A stretch of DNA of 64,000 nt from Elephas maximus indicus. Its lineage: Eukaryota; Chordata; Mammalia; Proboscidea; Elephantidae. Made by a program: the position numbers and the translations under genes. The stretch spans positions 104,422,480 through 104,486,479 of the forward strand of contig NC_064825.1 in assembly GCF_024166365.1 (NCBI RefSeq), in the 5' to 3' direction. Below, in pieces: positions 1-10,830 of the stretch (positions are counted from its first letter, which is position 1; each line of letters starts with the position of its first letter). The notes below the pieces were generated by a model that saw only the letters and a list, made by a program, of their open reading frames with translations, was not told the DNA's origin and did not search any database.

Positions 1-339
1 ACAATTTCTGGAGGCTGAAGTCCAGCATCAGGTTGTCAGCTGTGTTGATTCCTTCTGAGGCTTTGACAGAGATCTGTTCTCATATCTCCTAACATCTAGT
101 AAAAACCCCAGGAATTCATGGGTTGCTACTGTAGCATCACCTGTAATGCTTCATCTGTCTCTGTCTCTGGGAATCTTCTCTTTTATAAGAACACTAGTGG
201 GAGCCACCCTACTCGAGTATACCCTCATTTTAACCTTACTGATAACATCTTCATAGGCCCTGTTTATAGGGTCACATTCACAAGCATAGCATTCAGGCTT
301 CAACATATCTTTGTGGGGAACACAATTCAATCCATAATA
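1..339 (-). mobile_element. Old LTR fragment, MaLR/ERVL-type (fossil), cut by the window edge
   Basis: Read on the minus strand, this stretch matches the repeat at 63502-63920: the same start near a TG dinucleotide (Y-TGGATTGAATTGTG-like opening) and the same order of short blocks. It is non-coding and broken. The family name is from memory of mammalian LTR openings and is a moderate-confidence call. It forms the outer tip of the left arm of the large inverted repeat. An open stretch across it is not a gene. Confidence 0.5.
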
Positions 340-3058
340 GGGGAGAACCCTGCTTTATATAATTTGAATCAAGTTTTAAATGACTTGTCCTGAAATCAAC
401 TTTCTGGTGTTCTTGGAGTGAATTCAGATGTCATCTGCAAAGGTTTAACTCCAACTTACATGTCCAACAGTTTTGCCTATTTTGAAAGTCATAACTTAAG
501 AGAGTTTTTACATATTCAAACTATTCCCAACTTCGACTCTTCCCTTTTGTTGATTTGACTATGGATTTTACATTTGTGATTTTTCTCCCCCAAGGACCTG
601 CCCTGTAAATCCTGTTCTATGTGGGTGATTATTCTTGTAGCATCTCTGGAGATGCAGAATCTACTCTCACAATTGTGACTAAGGTCCCAATGAGTTTAAT
701 TACAGAGGAGTCACACTTCGAGATGCACCAATTAAATGACTCAACAGTATTTGTTGTAGTTCAAATGCAAATAAAGTGTCCAAAGACTGTTACCCTTACC
801 ACAGAGAGTATTTACTTACATGAGTAGTTATAGGACTGGGTTTTTCAAGAACTGAAATGATGGACTCAAAGCATAACAAAATATGAACATGAAATTATTT
901 TTCATCCTTCAGGCAGACTGTAGTTTAACTATGCTGTATGAAGCCAGGCCAGTATAAAGGCCTGAGAATCAAAATCAGGTACAAGGTATTTCACTTGTAA
1001 ACTATAACCTGGAAAATATTTCTCTAAACAATTCACAGTTCTCTTTACCATGAAATTTACTTTTTATTTTTCAACCTCATACTACTTATTTAACATTTGT
1101 TTGTTTTAGGACAAATTATGCCAGTGATGGAGTTGTTGGTTCTCTGATTGTAATCAAGATTCAGACTTCTTTTTGTTAGATAACATTTTTTGTATTTGTA
1201 TTAAAAATCTCAGCTATTTAAAAGGTAACAATTTTCTGAAAGTCTGAGATGAGACAGACTTCCTGAAATATGGAAAGAACTGGCCACAGAGACACATTTC
1301 TAGGTCTGGTAATGGTGCAAGTACTATCTTACTGTCTGTGTCCACAGAGATGGCATCAGTCTATGAAATTGTTGTCTTTTAGGACAAGGGAGAAGGCACC
1401 CTAATTCAAAACTTGGGTCCAAAGACTGTTTCATTTTGCAGGTAACCCAAGAAATGTTTCTATACGTGAGTCTTCATAAGGGTTTATATTATGCAAGAGT
1501 ACATTGGTATTGTGATTTAGAGAGTCGTGGTCATTTAAAAGTTCTCCTAAGTGATTCTGATAATCGGCCATATTAGAGAACCTTTGCGACTGATAAACTA
1601 TGTGGAGGTTGACTTAATTCTGTAATAATCATTTGAATATTTTCATAGTATAAAGATCTAGAGTGCATTCACCTTCTCTAACATCAGTATCTTAGAAACT
1701 TGCTTTCAAGGGCAAGCATTTGAGGAATATTTTAAAGGACAGAGACTTATAAGTCATATACAGGATCAATGGAAGTGCTCTGGAAGCATTGTTTGTTAAT
1801 CTGTTAGTAACTGGAGAATGATGGAAGTCTGTGAACCTTGAATGAGTGACCTTCAAGGACCTGAGACAATACTTATGCAAGCAGGTTATTACTTCAATTC
1901 ATAGGACTGATAGGTTGGGTAAGAAAGGATTTAAACTGATTGTTAGATTTAGCGAAGCTAGGGTGTTTTCATAAAGAAGAACAGAGAATTGGGTTGCTTG
2001 TTTGAGAAAGAAGAGGAGTTTAAGGATAGATTATTTAAACAATGATGATAGTATATTATACAAATACAGGCAGGAAAATTGTTAATGTAGGAAATGGAGG
2101 AGACAATTACAGGAGGAAGAGTGACAAAGAGGGTGGGATCTAGTGTATACACAGAGGGTTTGGCCATAGAAACAGAAAATCCATGTATTGTGATGGGCAG
2201 GTCCAGCAGAATTATGAGGTCAGATATTGAAGTAAATGTCAATAGAGATATCAAGAGTAACTGGATATCATTGCTAGGATTATTTTAAAAGGTAGCAGGA
2301 TTGGTTAATATTGATGATATTTATGATACAGTTTGTATGTGTATGTACATGGTCTTCTTTTTTCCTTGGAATCTCTCCTCTCATCTTTTTCATTCCTGCA
2401 CATTCATCACCAGCAAAAAATAACCCGTTTAAATTTAAAAAAGTATCTTTCCGTGCTTTCCTCATATTATTATTATTTTTGTTTTGTTTTATAACAGTAT
2501 TATGCATAGCTTTGTGTTTAGTGCTTTATTGCTCAACTGTACCTTATCAGTACCAATTTTTGAAATTGTGAAATATGTCCATTGGAGACTTAAGTTATTA
2601 GTTATAAAGATTCTGCCATTCCTAGAATGTAGAAAATAATCTCATTTTTAATATGAAAGTGAATATTAAGTAAATCTTCCTTTATTTTTATGTTAAAACT
2701 TTCATGTATTTATAATTTATTTTTATATATAGTATTAACTGTATATATACAAATTTATTTTCTTCCAGACGTCAAGTTAATGTGGTAGCCCCATTTATTT
2801 CATAATCTGCTCTTTTCCCATATGTTTCTAATTTCTTGTTTGTCTCTCATTATTCGATAAATTCACAGAGGTTATGGACCGTGTTTTGATCAGCCTTATA
2901 TTCTTACAATATTGGACAGTGTTGAAACATAATAAATCACAATGCCTATTTGCTGAATGAATAAACAAGTTATCTGGAGACCTCCAAAAGTCACTTGTCA
3001 TCTATATATTTACAGGTAACTTTGTCCTGGACTCTGAAATAAGGACACAGGGGAACGT
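340..3058. other. Upstream spacer of the plus-strand OR gene; no gene seen
   Basis: No convincing coding region is seen. The stretch is AT-rich and is shared in inverted form with 56734-58626 plus 62655-63501. Part of it (about 2094-3058) is also shared with 43557-44502, upstream of a second type A OR. Bases 2870-2970 end in a tail resembling old MIR/L2 copies (gctgaatgaataaac), but this is weak. Any OR promoter and 5' non-coding exon would be expected here; OR genes commonly have a non-coding 5' exon several kb upstream, but I cannot point to a specific one. Confidence 0.6.
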
Positions 3059-3976
3059 ATGGAACAGGTGAAAAATGTGACTGAGTTTGTCCTCTTGGGG
3101 CTCACTCAGAGTCTTCAGGGTCAGAAAATATTATTTGTTGTGTTTTTGCTGATCTACATTGTGACACTCATGGGCAACCTACTTATTGTTGTGACTGTGT
3201 TGGTCAGCCCATCACTGGATGCCCCTATGTACGTCTTTCTTGGCTACTTATCATTTATGGATGCTGTTTATTCTACTACAGTTACCCCAAATATGATTAT
3301 AGACTTACTCTATGAGAAGAAAACCATTTCCTTCCAAGCCTGTCTGACCCAGCTTTTTGTAGAACACTTATTTGGTGGTGCTGAGATTTTACTTCTGGTG
3401 GTCTTGGCTTATGACCGCTATGTGGCTATCTGCAAACCCCTGCATTATATGACCATCATGAACCAACAGGTGCGTGTTCTGCTGCTGCTGGTGACCTGGG
3501 TTGGAGGTTTTGTGCATGCTGTAGCTCACCTTCTTTTTGTTTACAACCTTCCCTTCTGTGGCCCCAATGTCATTGACCACTTCTTCTGTGACATGTACCC
3601 CTTATTAAAACTTGCCTGCACTGACATCTATGTCATTGGTCTCACTGTGATTGCCAATGATGGGGTAATATGTGTGGTCATCTTTATGCTGTTACTCTTC
3701 TCCTATGGAGTCATTCTTCACTCCCTGAAGAACCTTAGTCAGGAAGGGAGGCACAAAGCCTTATCTACCTGTGGTTCCCACATAACTGTGGTTGTCCTGT
3801 TTTTTGTCCCTTGTATTTTTCTGTATGTGAGACCTCCATTCACCCTACCCATTGATAAATTTTTTGCTGTGTTTTACACAGTTTTCACCCCTATGTTGAA
3901 CCCCTTGATCTATACTCTGAGAAATGTGGAGATCAAAAATGCCATGAAGAAGATTTGGACCAGAAAAAGAAATTGA
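3059..3976 (+). CDS. Olfactory receptor, family 4 (4C-like), intact, type A
   Basis: A single-exon, 305-residue open frame for a class II olfactory receptor, a seven-transmembrane G-protein-coupled receptor that detects odorants at the cilia of olfactory neurons. It begins [10 protein letters not shown] with an N-glycosylation site at N6-V-T. Landmarks are GN in TM1 (39-40), PMYVFL after TM2 (56-61), the TM3 cysteine at 95, LAYDRY (116-121), extracellular-loop cysteines at 167, 177 and 187, KALSTCGSH entering TM6 (233-241), and PMLNPLIY in TM7 (278-285). Two consensus positions differ: PMYVFL for PMYFFL and LAYDRY for MAYDRY. Length is normal for the family. The start is the first ATG, at the usual distance from NVTEF. 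It is the only intact type A copy here and the only plus-strand OR. The closest human relatives should be the OR4C genes, judged from remembered sequences; orthology is not established. Confidence 0.93.
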   Translation: MEQVKNVTEFVLLGLTQSLQGQKILFVVFLLIYIVTLMGNLLIVVTVLVSPSLDAPMYVFLGYLSFMDAVYSTTVTPNMIIDLLYEKKTISFQACLTQLFVEHLFGGAEILLLVVLAYDRYVAICKPLHYMTIMNQQVRVLLLLVTWVGGFVHAVAHLLFVYNLPFCGPNVIDHFFCDMYPLLKLACTDIYVIGLTVIANDGVICVVIFMLLLFSYGVILHSLKNLSQEGRHKALSTCGSHITVVVLFFVPCIFLYVRPPFTLPIDKFFAVFYTVFTPMLNPLIYTLRNVEIKNAMKKIWTRKRN

Positions 3977-4005
3977 GGTGACAGGCAAATGCATCACCTA
4001 TTTTC

Positions 4006-4011
4006 AATAAA
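4006..4011 (+). promoter_or_regulatory. Candidate poly(A) signal of the plus-strand OR gene
   Basis: An AATAAA hexamer lies 30 bases after the stop codon of the OR at 3059-3976. The position is plausible for a compact OR transcript. No transcript evidence is available. Confidence 0.4.
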
Positions 4012-4029
4012 GAATTGTTCCTTCTAGGA

Positions 4030-4112
4030 AAACAAAACAAAGAACAACAATAGCAACAACAACAACACAACAAAATCCAAATGCGTTGTCATTCAATTGA
4101 TTCCAGCAACCT
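4030..4112 (-). mobile_element. AfroSINE 3'-tail remnant
   Basis: The CAA-rich run followed by a diverged 'ccaaatg-cgttgtcattcaattgattcc' pattern is the complement of the common AfroSINE 3' tail. The same remnant follows the other two type A OR genes (about 42535-42590 and 55700-55755), so it was there before the gene was duplicated. Confidence 0.5.
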
Positions 4113-4702
4113 GTATGTAATATTTTTTTAATTTGGGTAAATATTTCCTCACCTTAACTAACGTATGCATGATGAAAAACATTTATTAGGGTACTTGCTT
4201 TGATAAATTTTATTCCAAATACATTTTTAAGATTTTCATTTCGTAGGAAAACATATGTTCCTCTTTGGTGTAGAATGGTTCTTCAAGTCTATAGATTTAT
4301 ATCTATGTTATGACTTATGCTACAGTTAATAGCAGAAATTTACTTTAGTTAATGGAAGATTTTCTCATGTCTCTTTCTTAAATAAATCTAATCATTTTTC
4401 ACAATTAATAGTACTCATTTCAGATTTCAGAATAATACAATTCAAAATAAGACATAAAAATACAAATCATAGCATACCATACAGAGATAGCTCCTATTAA
4501 TATTAGAAGTACATATTTTTATTTTTGTATCTGTAAGATATTTTATATCTGTAACTTTACCTGTAGTAATTGGCACATTAAGGTTTATGAGGAAGGATGA
4601 ATCCAAATGAGAAAGGCAGATAGGCAGAAAAATGACTAAATCTCACTTATTTTCCTAATTGAGAATTGTTTTACCTCCTCAAATGGAGCAGGTTTCTTTG
4701 CT

Positions 4703-5416
4703 GTTGTTGTTGTTGTTAGGTGCTGTCGAGTTGGTTCCAACTCATAGCAACCCTATGCATAACAGAATGAAACACTGCCCAGTGCTGCACCATCCTTACA
4801 ATCATTGTTATGCTTGAGTTCATTGTTGCAGCCACCGTGTCAATCCACCTCATTGAGGGTCTTCCTCTTTTCCATTGACCCTGTACTCTGCCAAGCATGA
4901 TGTCCTTCTCCAGGGACTGATCCCTCCTGACAATATGTCCAAAGTATGTGAGGAGATGCAGTCTCACCATCCTTGCCTGTAAGGAGCATTCTGGCCGCAC
5001 TTCTTCCAAAACAGATTTGTTCATTCTTTCTGCAGTCCGTGGTATATTCAATATTCTTCACCAACACCACAATTCAAAGGCGTCAACTCTTCTTTGGTCT
5101 TCCTTGTTCACTGTCCAGCTTTCACATGCATATGATGTGATTGAAAATACCATGGCTTGGGTCAGGCACACCTTAGTCTTCAGGGTGACATCTTTGCTCT
5201 TCAACACTTTGAAGAGGTACTTTGCAGCAAATTTACCCAATGCAATGCGTCTTTTGATTTCTTGACTGCTGCTTCCATGGCTGTCGGTTGTGGATCCAAG
5301 TAAAATGAAATCCTTGACAACGTCAATCTTTTCTTCGTTTATCATGATGTTGCTCATTGGTCCAGTTGTGAGGATTTTTGTTTTCTTTATGTTGAGGTGC
5401 AATCCATACTGAAGGC
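4703..5416 (-). mobile_element. RTE LINE, 5'-truncated 3' end
   Basis: The minus strand encodes the end of an RTE-type reverse transcriptase ORF: the 'YGLHLNIKKTKIL' block, 'LGSTTDSHGSSSQEIKRRI', 'TQAMVFSITSYACESWTVN' and the terminal 'GHIVRRDQSLEKDIMLG' region. It ends with the family's 3' tail and a GTT/AAC trinucleotide run at 4703-4720. Frame breaks are present and it is dead. It matches the younger RTE at 16709-17478. It sits at a point where the left arm of the inverted repeat lacks about 1.4 kb relative to the right arm. Confidence 0.85.
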
Positions 5417-5660
5417 AAAAAGGTGATGCATTCATCTAAGATTTTTTTTTTAAATCTGATGATAGCTTTCTTATTTTTCAATATCCCAACATAGTTTATT
5501 ATTTTCAGTAGTTTAATTTGAAATTTCCTCTGATAATATGTTATTTCATACATCTAAAAGTTTTGATCTTCTACTTTTTCTTCTGTTTGGTTTATTTCTT
5601 TGCCACTAACACATTATTATTTCAGTAATCAAATATTTTTAGTGTTATTTATACCTGGTA

Positions 5661-5717
5661 AGCCAAACCAAAACCCACTGCCGTTGAGCTGATTCTGACT
5701 CATAGCGACCCTATGGT
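5661..5717 (-). mobile_element. AfroSINE 3' fragment
   Basis: A short antisense copy of the AfroSINE 3' end (the ttgagctgattctgactcat block followed by agcgaccctat). It abuts a second, longer antisense AfroSINE. Confidence 0.7.
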
Positions 5718-5727
5718 AGTTATCAAA

Positions 5728-5889
5728 ACAAAACGAAACAAAACATATTGCTGTTGAGTAGATTCTGATTCATGGCAACCCTACAGAACAGAGTAGAGCT
5801 ACCCCACAGGATTTCCAAGGAGCACCTGGTAGACTCAAACTGCAGACCTTTTGTTAGCAGCCAAGCTCTGAACCACTGTGCCATCTGGT
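5728..5889 (-). mobile_element. AfroSINE
   Basis: Antisense AfroSINE of nearly full length. The tail-side block (gttgagtagattctgattc), the middle block (agagtagagctaccccacag) and the head complement (aaccactgtgccatc) all read in order. The head of this SINE family is tRNA-derived. Confidence 0.85.
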
Positions 5890-6269
5890 AGTGATTATCT
5901 CCAGTAATTTCCTATTTCAACAATTTTTATGTACTTTCTAAATTTTTGTTCTTGATAAAGCTTAAGATGATTTTGCAAGGTTCAAAAACTTCCTATGAAA
6001 TTACGTTTAGAATTTCATGCTTTAAATTCCTATTTTGATAAGATGGAATGTTATCACGTCTAGGTTACCTATCCAGAATAAGAGACATTGTGAAGGCTTA
6101 ATTTATAAGTCTCAATGAAAATTTGTAATCTGTTCCATAAAGTGTATATAGAACTTACCTTTTGTTTTTCTTGTTTCCAAAAGGAATTCTTTTATTTACA
6201 TTTTTCACATTTTAGTGAGCTGTTCTGAAAGGACTCAGTGTCTTTTGCCGGCATGAGTTAGTGCACAAT
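5890..6269. other. AT-rich spacer; nothing recognised
   Basis: About 380 bases with no coding region, no clear repeat and no visible match to the OR modules. The inverted-repeat match has ended by this point. Confidence 0.5.
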
Positions 6270-6346
6270 TCTCAAAGCCATGGGCACAGATGTATTCAAA
6301 CACACATAGACCTGTATCTGATCATACATGGGTCTGTGTAAGATCA

Positions 6347-6515
6347 CCAAAAACCAAAATCAAACCCATTGCCATTGAGTCGATTTCAACTCATAGCAAC
6401 CCTATAGGACAGAGTAGAACTGCCCCACAGTGTTTTCAAGGAGTGGCTGGTAGATCTGAACTGCTGACTTTTTGTTAGTAGCCATAGGAAATTAACCACT
6501 ACTCCACTATGGCTC
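6347..6515 (-). mobile_element. AfroSINE inside the minisatellite
   Basis: Antisense copy with the tail block (ccattgagtcgatttcaact), the middle block (ggacagagtagaactgcccc) and a head remnant (ttaaccactactccactatg). It interrupts the 22-bp array, so it is younger than that part of the array. Confidence 0.88.
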
Positions 6516-6875
6516 TTTATAAGGTCACACACGGGTGCATTTGAACACACGAGGATCCATATAAGACCACATACAAGTCAATATATAAACCCATAAGGGC
6601 CTGTGTCTGACAACAATCTGGCAACACATGAGTCTGTTTCTAACCATGCATAGGTCTGCATCAAACCATTCAGAGGTCTGTACCTGACAATAAACTAGTC
6701 TGGATTCAACCATATATGGATCTGTATCCAATCACATGTGGGCTTGTGTCCAACCACATTTGGGTCTTTATCATATCTGACCACACAAGACTCTGTACAC
6801 AACCACACATAGGTCTGTATTTGACCACACGAGAGTCTGTATCCCATAATATATAGGTCTGTATCTTACCACAAA

Positions 6876-7082
6876 GGAACCCTGGTGGTGCAGTGGTTAA
6901 GTGTTCAGCTCCTAACTGAAGGATTGGCAGTTCAAACCCACCAGCCACTCCACAGGAGCAAGATGTGACAATCTGCTTCCATAAAGATTTATAGCCTTGG
7001 AAACTCTATGGTGCAGTTCTACTCTGTCTTACACTGTTGCTATGAGTTGGAATTGACTCATTGGTAGTGGGTTTGGTTTGGT
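6876..7082 (+). mobile_element. AfroSINE, long variant, inside the minisatellite
   Basis: Sense copy beginning ggaaccctggtggtgcagtg and ending in the tggtagtgggtttggtttgg tail. It carries the extra central block (gtgacaatctgcttccataa) seen in the longer subfamily. It is inserted in the 22-bp array. Confidence 0.9.
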
Positions 7083-7699
7083 GTGTATCTTGCAACAAAC
7101 ACGCATGTATCTGACTATACAAAGATTTATATATTACCATATACTGGTGTATCTCCAACCATACGCATGTCTCCACTTGACCGTATGGGTCTTTATCTGA
7201 CAACACACATGTTGTACTCTACCTCACATGGACCTTTATCTGATCACAGAAGTGTCTGTATCTTATGACACATGAGTTTTTATTTGATCACATGCAGATC
7301 CCTATCAGGGCACATATAGATGACGCATAGGTCTGTGTTCAACACACACGCATATCTGTATCTAACCACTCTTGGGCCTGGGTCAAATCACACATTTTTA
7401 TCTGTAAGAGGCCGCATGTAGATCTGTTTCTAGCCACAGATGTGTCTGTATCTGAGTACCCATATGACTATTTGACTACACACAGATTTATGTCCAATTA
7501 CACATGATGCTGTATCTTACCATACTCTGGCATGTGTCTTATCACACATGGCCTATGTTTAACCACACATGGTTCTTTATCTTACTGGTAAGGAACTGCA
7601 TTCAACCACATACAGGTCTTCACCCCCCACACAGGTCTGTAAGTAACCACCCATATATCTGTATTCCATCCGTGGGTGTGCAAGCAGTTTGTACTTGAC

Positions 7700-7892
7700 T
7701 ACTAACTTAAAGGATGGCAGTTTGAACTCCCCCAGGCACATGACCAAAGAAAGGGCTGGTGATCTGTTTCTGTAAAGATTACAGACAAAAACAAACAAAC
7801 AAACAAAAATGTAACAGTTCTTTGTAGCTCTCATGGGATTACCATAACTTAGAATTGACTTAATGGCAATGGATTTGGTTCTGGTTTTGGTG
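7700..7892 (+). mobile_element. AfroSINE, diverged, 5'-truncated
   Basis: A sense copy lacking its head. It retains the central block (ggtgatctgtttctgtaaag), has an internal CAAA-repeat expansion, and ends with a tail related to taatggcaatggatttggtt. It marks the right edge of the minisatellite. Confidence 0.8.
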
Positions 7893-9351
7893 ATAGGAAA
7901 GTTTTTAGGTTGGTCCAATGAGATGTAATTTGGGGGAATTAATTGATATACAATGTCTTAAATTGAAAAACTTTCTAGTGTTTTCAGTTGTAGTTTGGAT
8001 TATAGACTAAGTGAAGCCCAAAGTGGAATAAAAAATCCATTTCAGAAAAAAAAAAATATAGGGACAGAGCCAGGATGGCAGAATAGACAGACGCTTCCAT
8101 CGAGCCCTCTTTACAACAAAGACACGAAAAAATAAGTGAAATGAGTATATTTGTGACAAGCTGGGAGCCCTGAGCATCAAAGGCAAGCTTAGACTACGAA
8201 CTGAGGGGCAGGGGAAGGAAGAGACTGTTCAGAAGCAGAGAGGAATTGCTGGACCTGAATCGACGGAAGCCCTCAGGCACCATTTCTGGAGCAGCTTCAG
8301 CGGTGACAGCGGCTGCAGGGGGCTGGTACTAGTGTTCGGCCTCAGTTTCCTCAGGGAGAAGCAGCCAGCCACACAGCCCACTCACACCTCCGGAATCTGA
8401 GCAGAAGGCCGCTCTCGGCAAAAGTTAAGTACTTGCATATATTTTACCACGCCCCCCACCACCCCAAACGCAGCATCAGCGGCTGAATCACTAGGCCTGA
8501 AATAAACACTGGTGAGCACCTGGAGCCGTCCTCCTGGCCTTGTGGAATGAAAAATTTCTAACTGGGGGAAAAAGATAATTTGTTAGCTCCATTAACTGGG
8601 GGAGCTCAGGACAGAAGTGGCTCATGTCCAGGCATAAACCGTCCGTGGACCTTGAGCACCTTTCCTTTCTGCGTGGACCTGTGTGGGCCTATTTTGGGAG
8701 AATAGGCCCTTGTTGGCAAACTCCAACCATTTCAGGAGTGCGCGGGAGAGGTGGGTGTTTGACGTTTGACATTGCTTTGCCTATTAAACAAGGTCCTCTT
8801 AGTTTTTCACCTATCCACAACAGGGACCTAAGGACTGGTGGCTCGACTTGGGTCACCAAGCCACCCGCGACAGGGGCCCAGGGATAACTGGTACCTCCTA
8901 GTCCTTACAACAAAACCTTTGGGTGCCCGTGGTCCCTCTGCAGAGCCCACCAGCATGCTCTAGGGAACAGAGATGCATTTTCCGCAGAGACACTTGGGGG
9001 TCAGTTCTCAGCCCCCTGCCTGTCCAGAGTGTGACCCCCTGCTGCAATCAGATACGGGTATATACACCAATCACCCCTGCCCCTCTAAGACTGTAGGACA
9101 GAGCTTGTACCACACACTTCATATCAGCTACCTAGAAACCTGAGCTGAATTTCATACAAGAAAACTGAATGGACTCCTAGACTGATATACCTGATAACAG
9201 CTTTAGCCAGCTGGGGACAGGACACCAGAGCTCCAAAGGCAAAAATAATCAAGCTAGCTCACTCAAGCAACCCATAGGGGTATACCAAAACAAAACAAAG
9301 GAAGCAGCTACGACAAAGTAACCAAGCATAAATTAATATAATAACTTATAG

Positions 9352-10357
9352 ATGGCGCAGAGACAACAGTTAATATCAAGTCACAGAAAGAAACAGGCTA
9401 TGATCACCTCAACAGACTCTCAAAACAAAGAATCCAAAGATCTTTTAGATGAAAGCGCATTCCTGGAATTACCAGACGCAGAATACAAAAGTTTAATATA
9501 CAGAACCCTTCAAGACATCAGGAAGGAAATGAGGCAATATGCAGAACAAGCCAAGGAACACACAGATAAAGCAACTGAAGAACTCAGAAAGATTATTCAG
9601 GAACATAATGAAAAGTTTAATAAGCTGGAAAAATCCATAGACAGACAGCAATCAGAAATTCAGAAGATTAACAATAAAATTACAGAATTAGATAACTCAA
9701 TAGAAAGTCAGAGGAGCAGAACTGAGCAAGTAGAAGCTAGAATTTCTAAACTCAAAGATAAATCACTTGGCACTAATATATTTGAAGAAAAGTCAGATAA
9801 AAAATTAAAAAAAAAATGAAGAAACCTTAAGAATCATGTGGGACTCTATCAAGAGAAATAACCTACGAGTGATTGGATTACCAGAAGAGGGAGGGATAAC
9901 AGAAAATACAGAGAAAATTGTTGAAGATTTGTTGGCAGAAAACTTCCCTGATATTGTGAAAGATGAGAAGATATCTATCCAAGATGCTCATTGAACTCCA
10001 CATAAGGTAGATCTGAAAAGAAAGTCACCAAGACATATTATAATCAAGCTTGCCAAAACCAAAGATAAGGAGACAATTATAAGAGCAGCAAGGGATAAAA
10101 GAAAAGTCACCTACAAGGCAGAGCCAATAAGAATGAGCTCAGGCTACTTGGCAGAAACCATGCGGGCAAGAAGACAATGGGATGACATCTTTAAAAAATT
10201 GAAGGAAAAAAGTTGCCTGCCAAGAATCATATATCTATCAAAACTGTCTTTTAAATATGAAGATGAAATTAAGACATTTCCAGATAAACACAAGTTGAGG
10301 GAATTCGTAAAAACCAAACCAAAACTACAAGAAATACTAAAGGGAGTTCTTTGGTAA
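9352..10357 (+). pseudogene. L1 copy 1 ORF1 (RNA-binding chaperone), broken
   Basis: Normally a trimeric coiled-coil RNA-binding protein that coats L1 RNA. It starts MAQRQQLISSHRKKQ. A lysine/glutamate-rich coiled coil occupies about residues 60-135. The first frame closes at 9819 after an A-run (frameshift); the next frame carries the RNA-recognition-motif part, with an in-frame TGA near 9993. The end (about 10133-10357) reads clean through the C-terminal domain (SGYLAETMRARRQWDDIFK) to a TAA. Two breaks are visible. Confidence 0.85.
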
Positions 10358-10830
10358 GAAAATCAATAGTATCAGGTATCTACCCAAGACTAGAACACTG
10401 GGCAGTGCAACCAGAAGTCAACCCAGGCAGGGAAATCTGAAAAAAAAAAAAAAAAAAGGCAATATTAAAAGAAAAAAAAAGCCCAACACAGGGCAACAGC
10501 AATGTTTTCATATAAAAGAAGACACCATTAAAATAATAAAGAGGGACTATGTAATCATACATCATCCATATGGAGAGGAAGATATGGCGTTACAAAGAAA
10601 TAAAATTTAGTTATAAATTTAGAAAAATAGGGGTAAATAATAAGGTAACTACAAAGGAGACAAACTATCCTACTCATCAAAATAAAATGCAAGGGAAAAA
10701 TACAGGCTCAGCAAAATCAAAATCAACAACAACGAATATGAGGAAAGGACAATATAAAAAGAAAATCTACTCAGCACATAAAATCAAGTGGGAAAAGGAA
10801 GCTCTCAACACACAAAAAAAGACATCAAAA

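Larger units (their letters stand above)
1..5665. repeat. Left arm of a large imperfect inverted repeat
   Basis: From base 1 to about 5665 this region matches, in reverse complement, the right part of the window from about 63842 back to about 53470. Matching landmarks in order are the LTR, the spacer at 340-1700, the upstream flank of the OR gene, the OR gene itself (3059-3976 against 55803-56733), its 3' flank with an AfroSINE tail remnant, and the segment at 5540-5660 just before an AfroSINE. The match is interrupted by an RTE fragment at 4703-5416 on this side and by an L1 at 58631-62646 on the other. Divergence is clear by eye but was not measured. Confidence 0.85.
6270..7690. repeat. Degenerate 22-bp minisatellite, split by AfroSINEs
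   Basis: The core unit is about 22 bases with a 'ggtctgtatctgaccacaca' theme. The period is clearest at 6812, 6834 and 6856, where three units start exactly 22 bases apart. Outside the two SINEs nested inside it (6347-6515 and 6876-7082) the array covers roughly 1.05 kb, or about 45-50 units, most of them diverged. A third SINE marks its right edge at 7700. Open stretches across the array follow from its composition and are not genes. Confidence 0.85.

Noticed and set aside
118-393. 91-codon open frame near the window start
   Set aside because: It runs through the antisense of an old LTR and into spacer; no protein family recognised.
621-827. Short open frame as an immunoglobulin-like exon (YSCSI motif)
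   Set aside because: Only 68 codons, with no second cysteine/tryptophan pattern, no splice-site support that I could judge, and no convincing shared frame in the inverted copy.
6876-6960. tRNA gene
   Set aside because: The tRNA-like head belongs to the AfroSINE and is diverged; no cloverleaf with an anticodon arm could be supported. The same applies to the other SINE heads and the MIR copies.
6290-7700. Possible CRISPR-like or direct-repeat array
   Set aside because: Units are contiguous 22-bp degenerate repeats without spacers, in mammalian DNA; this is a minisatellite.
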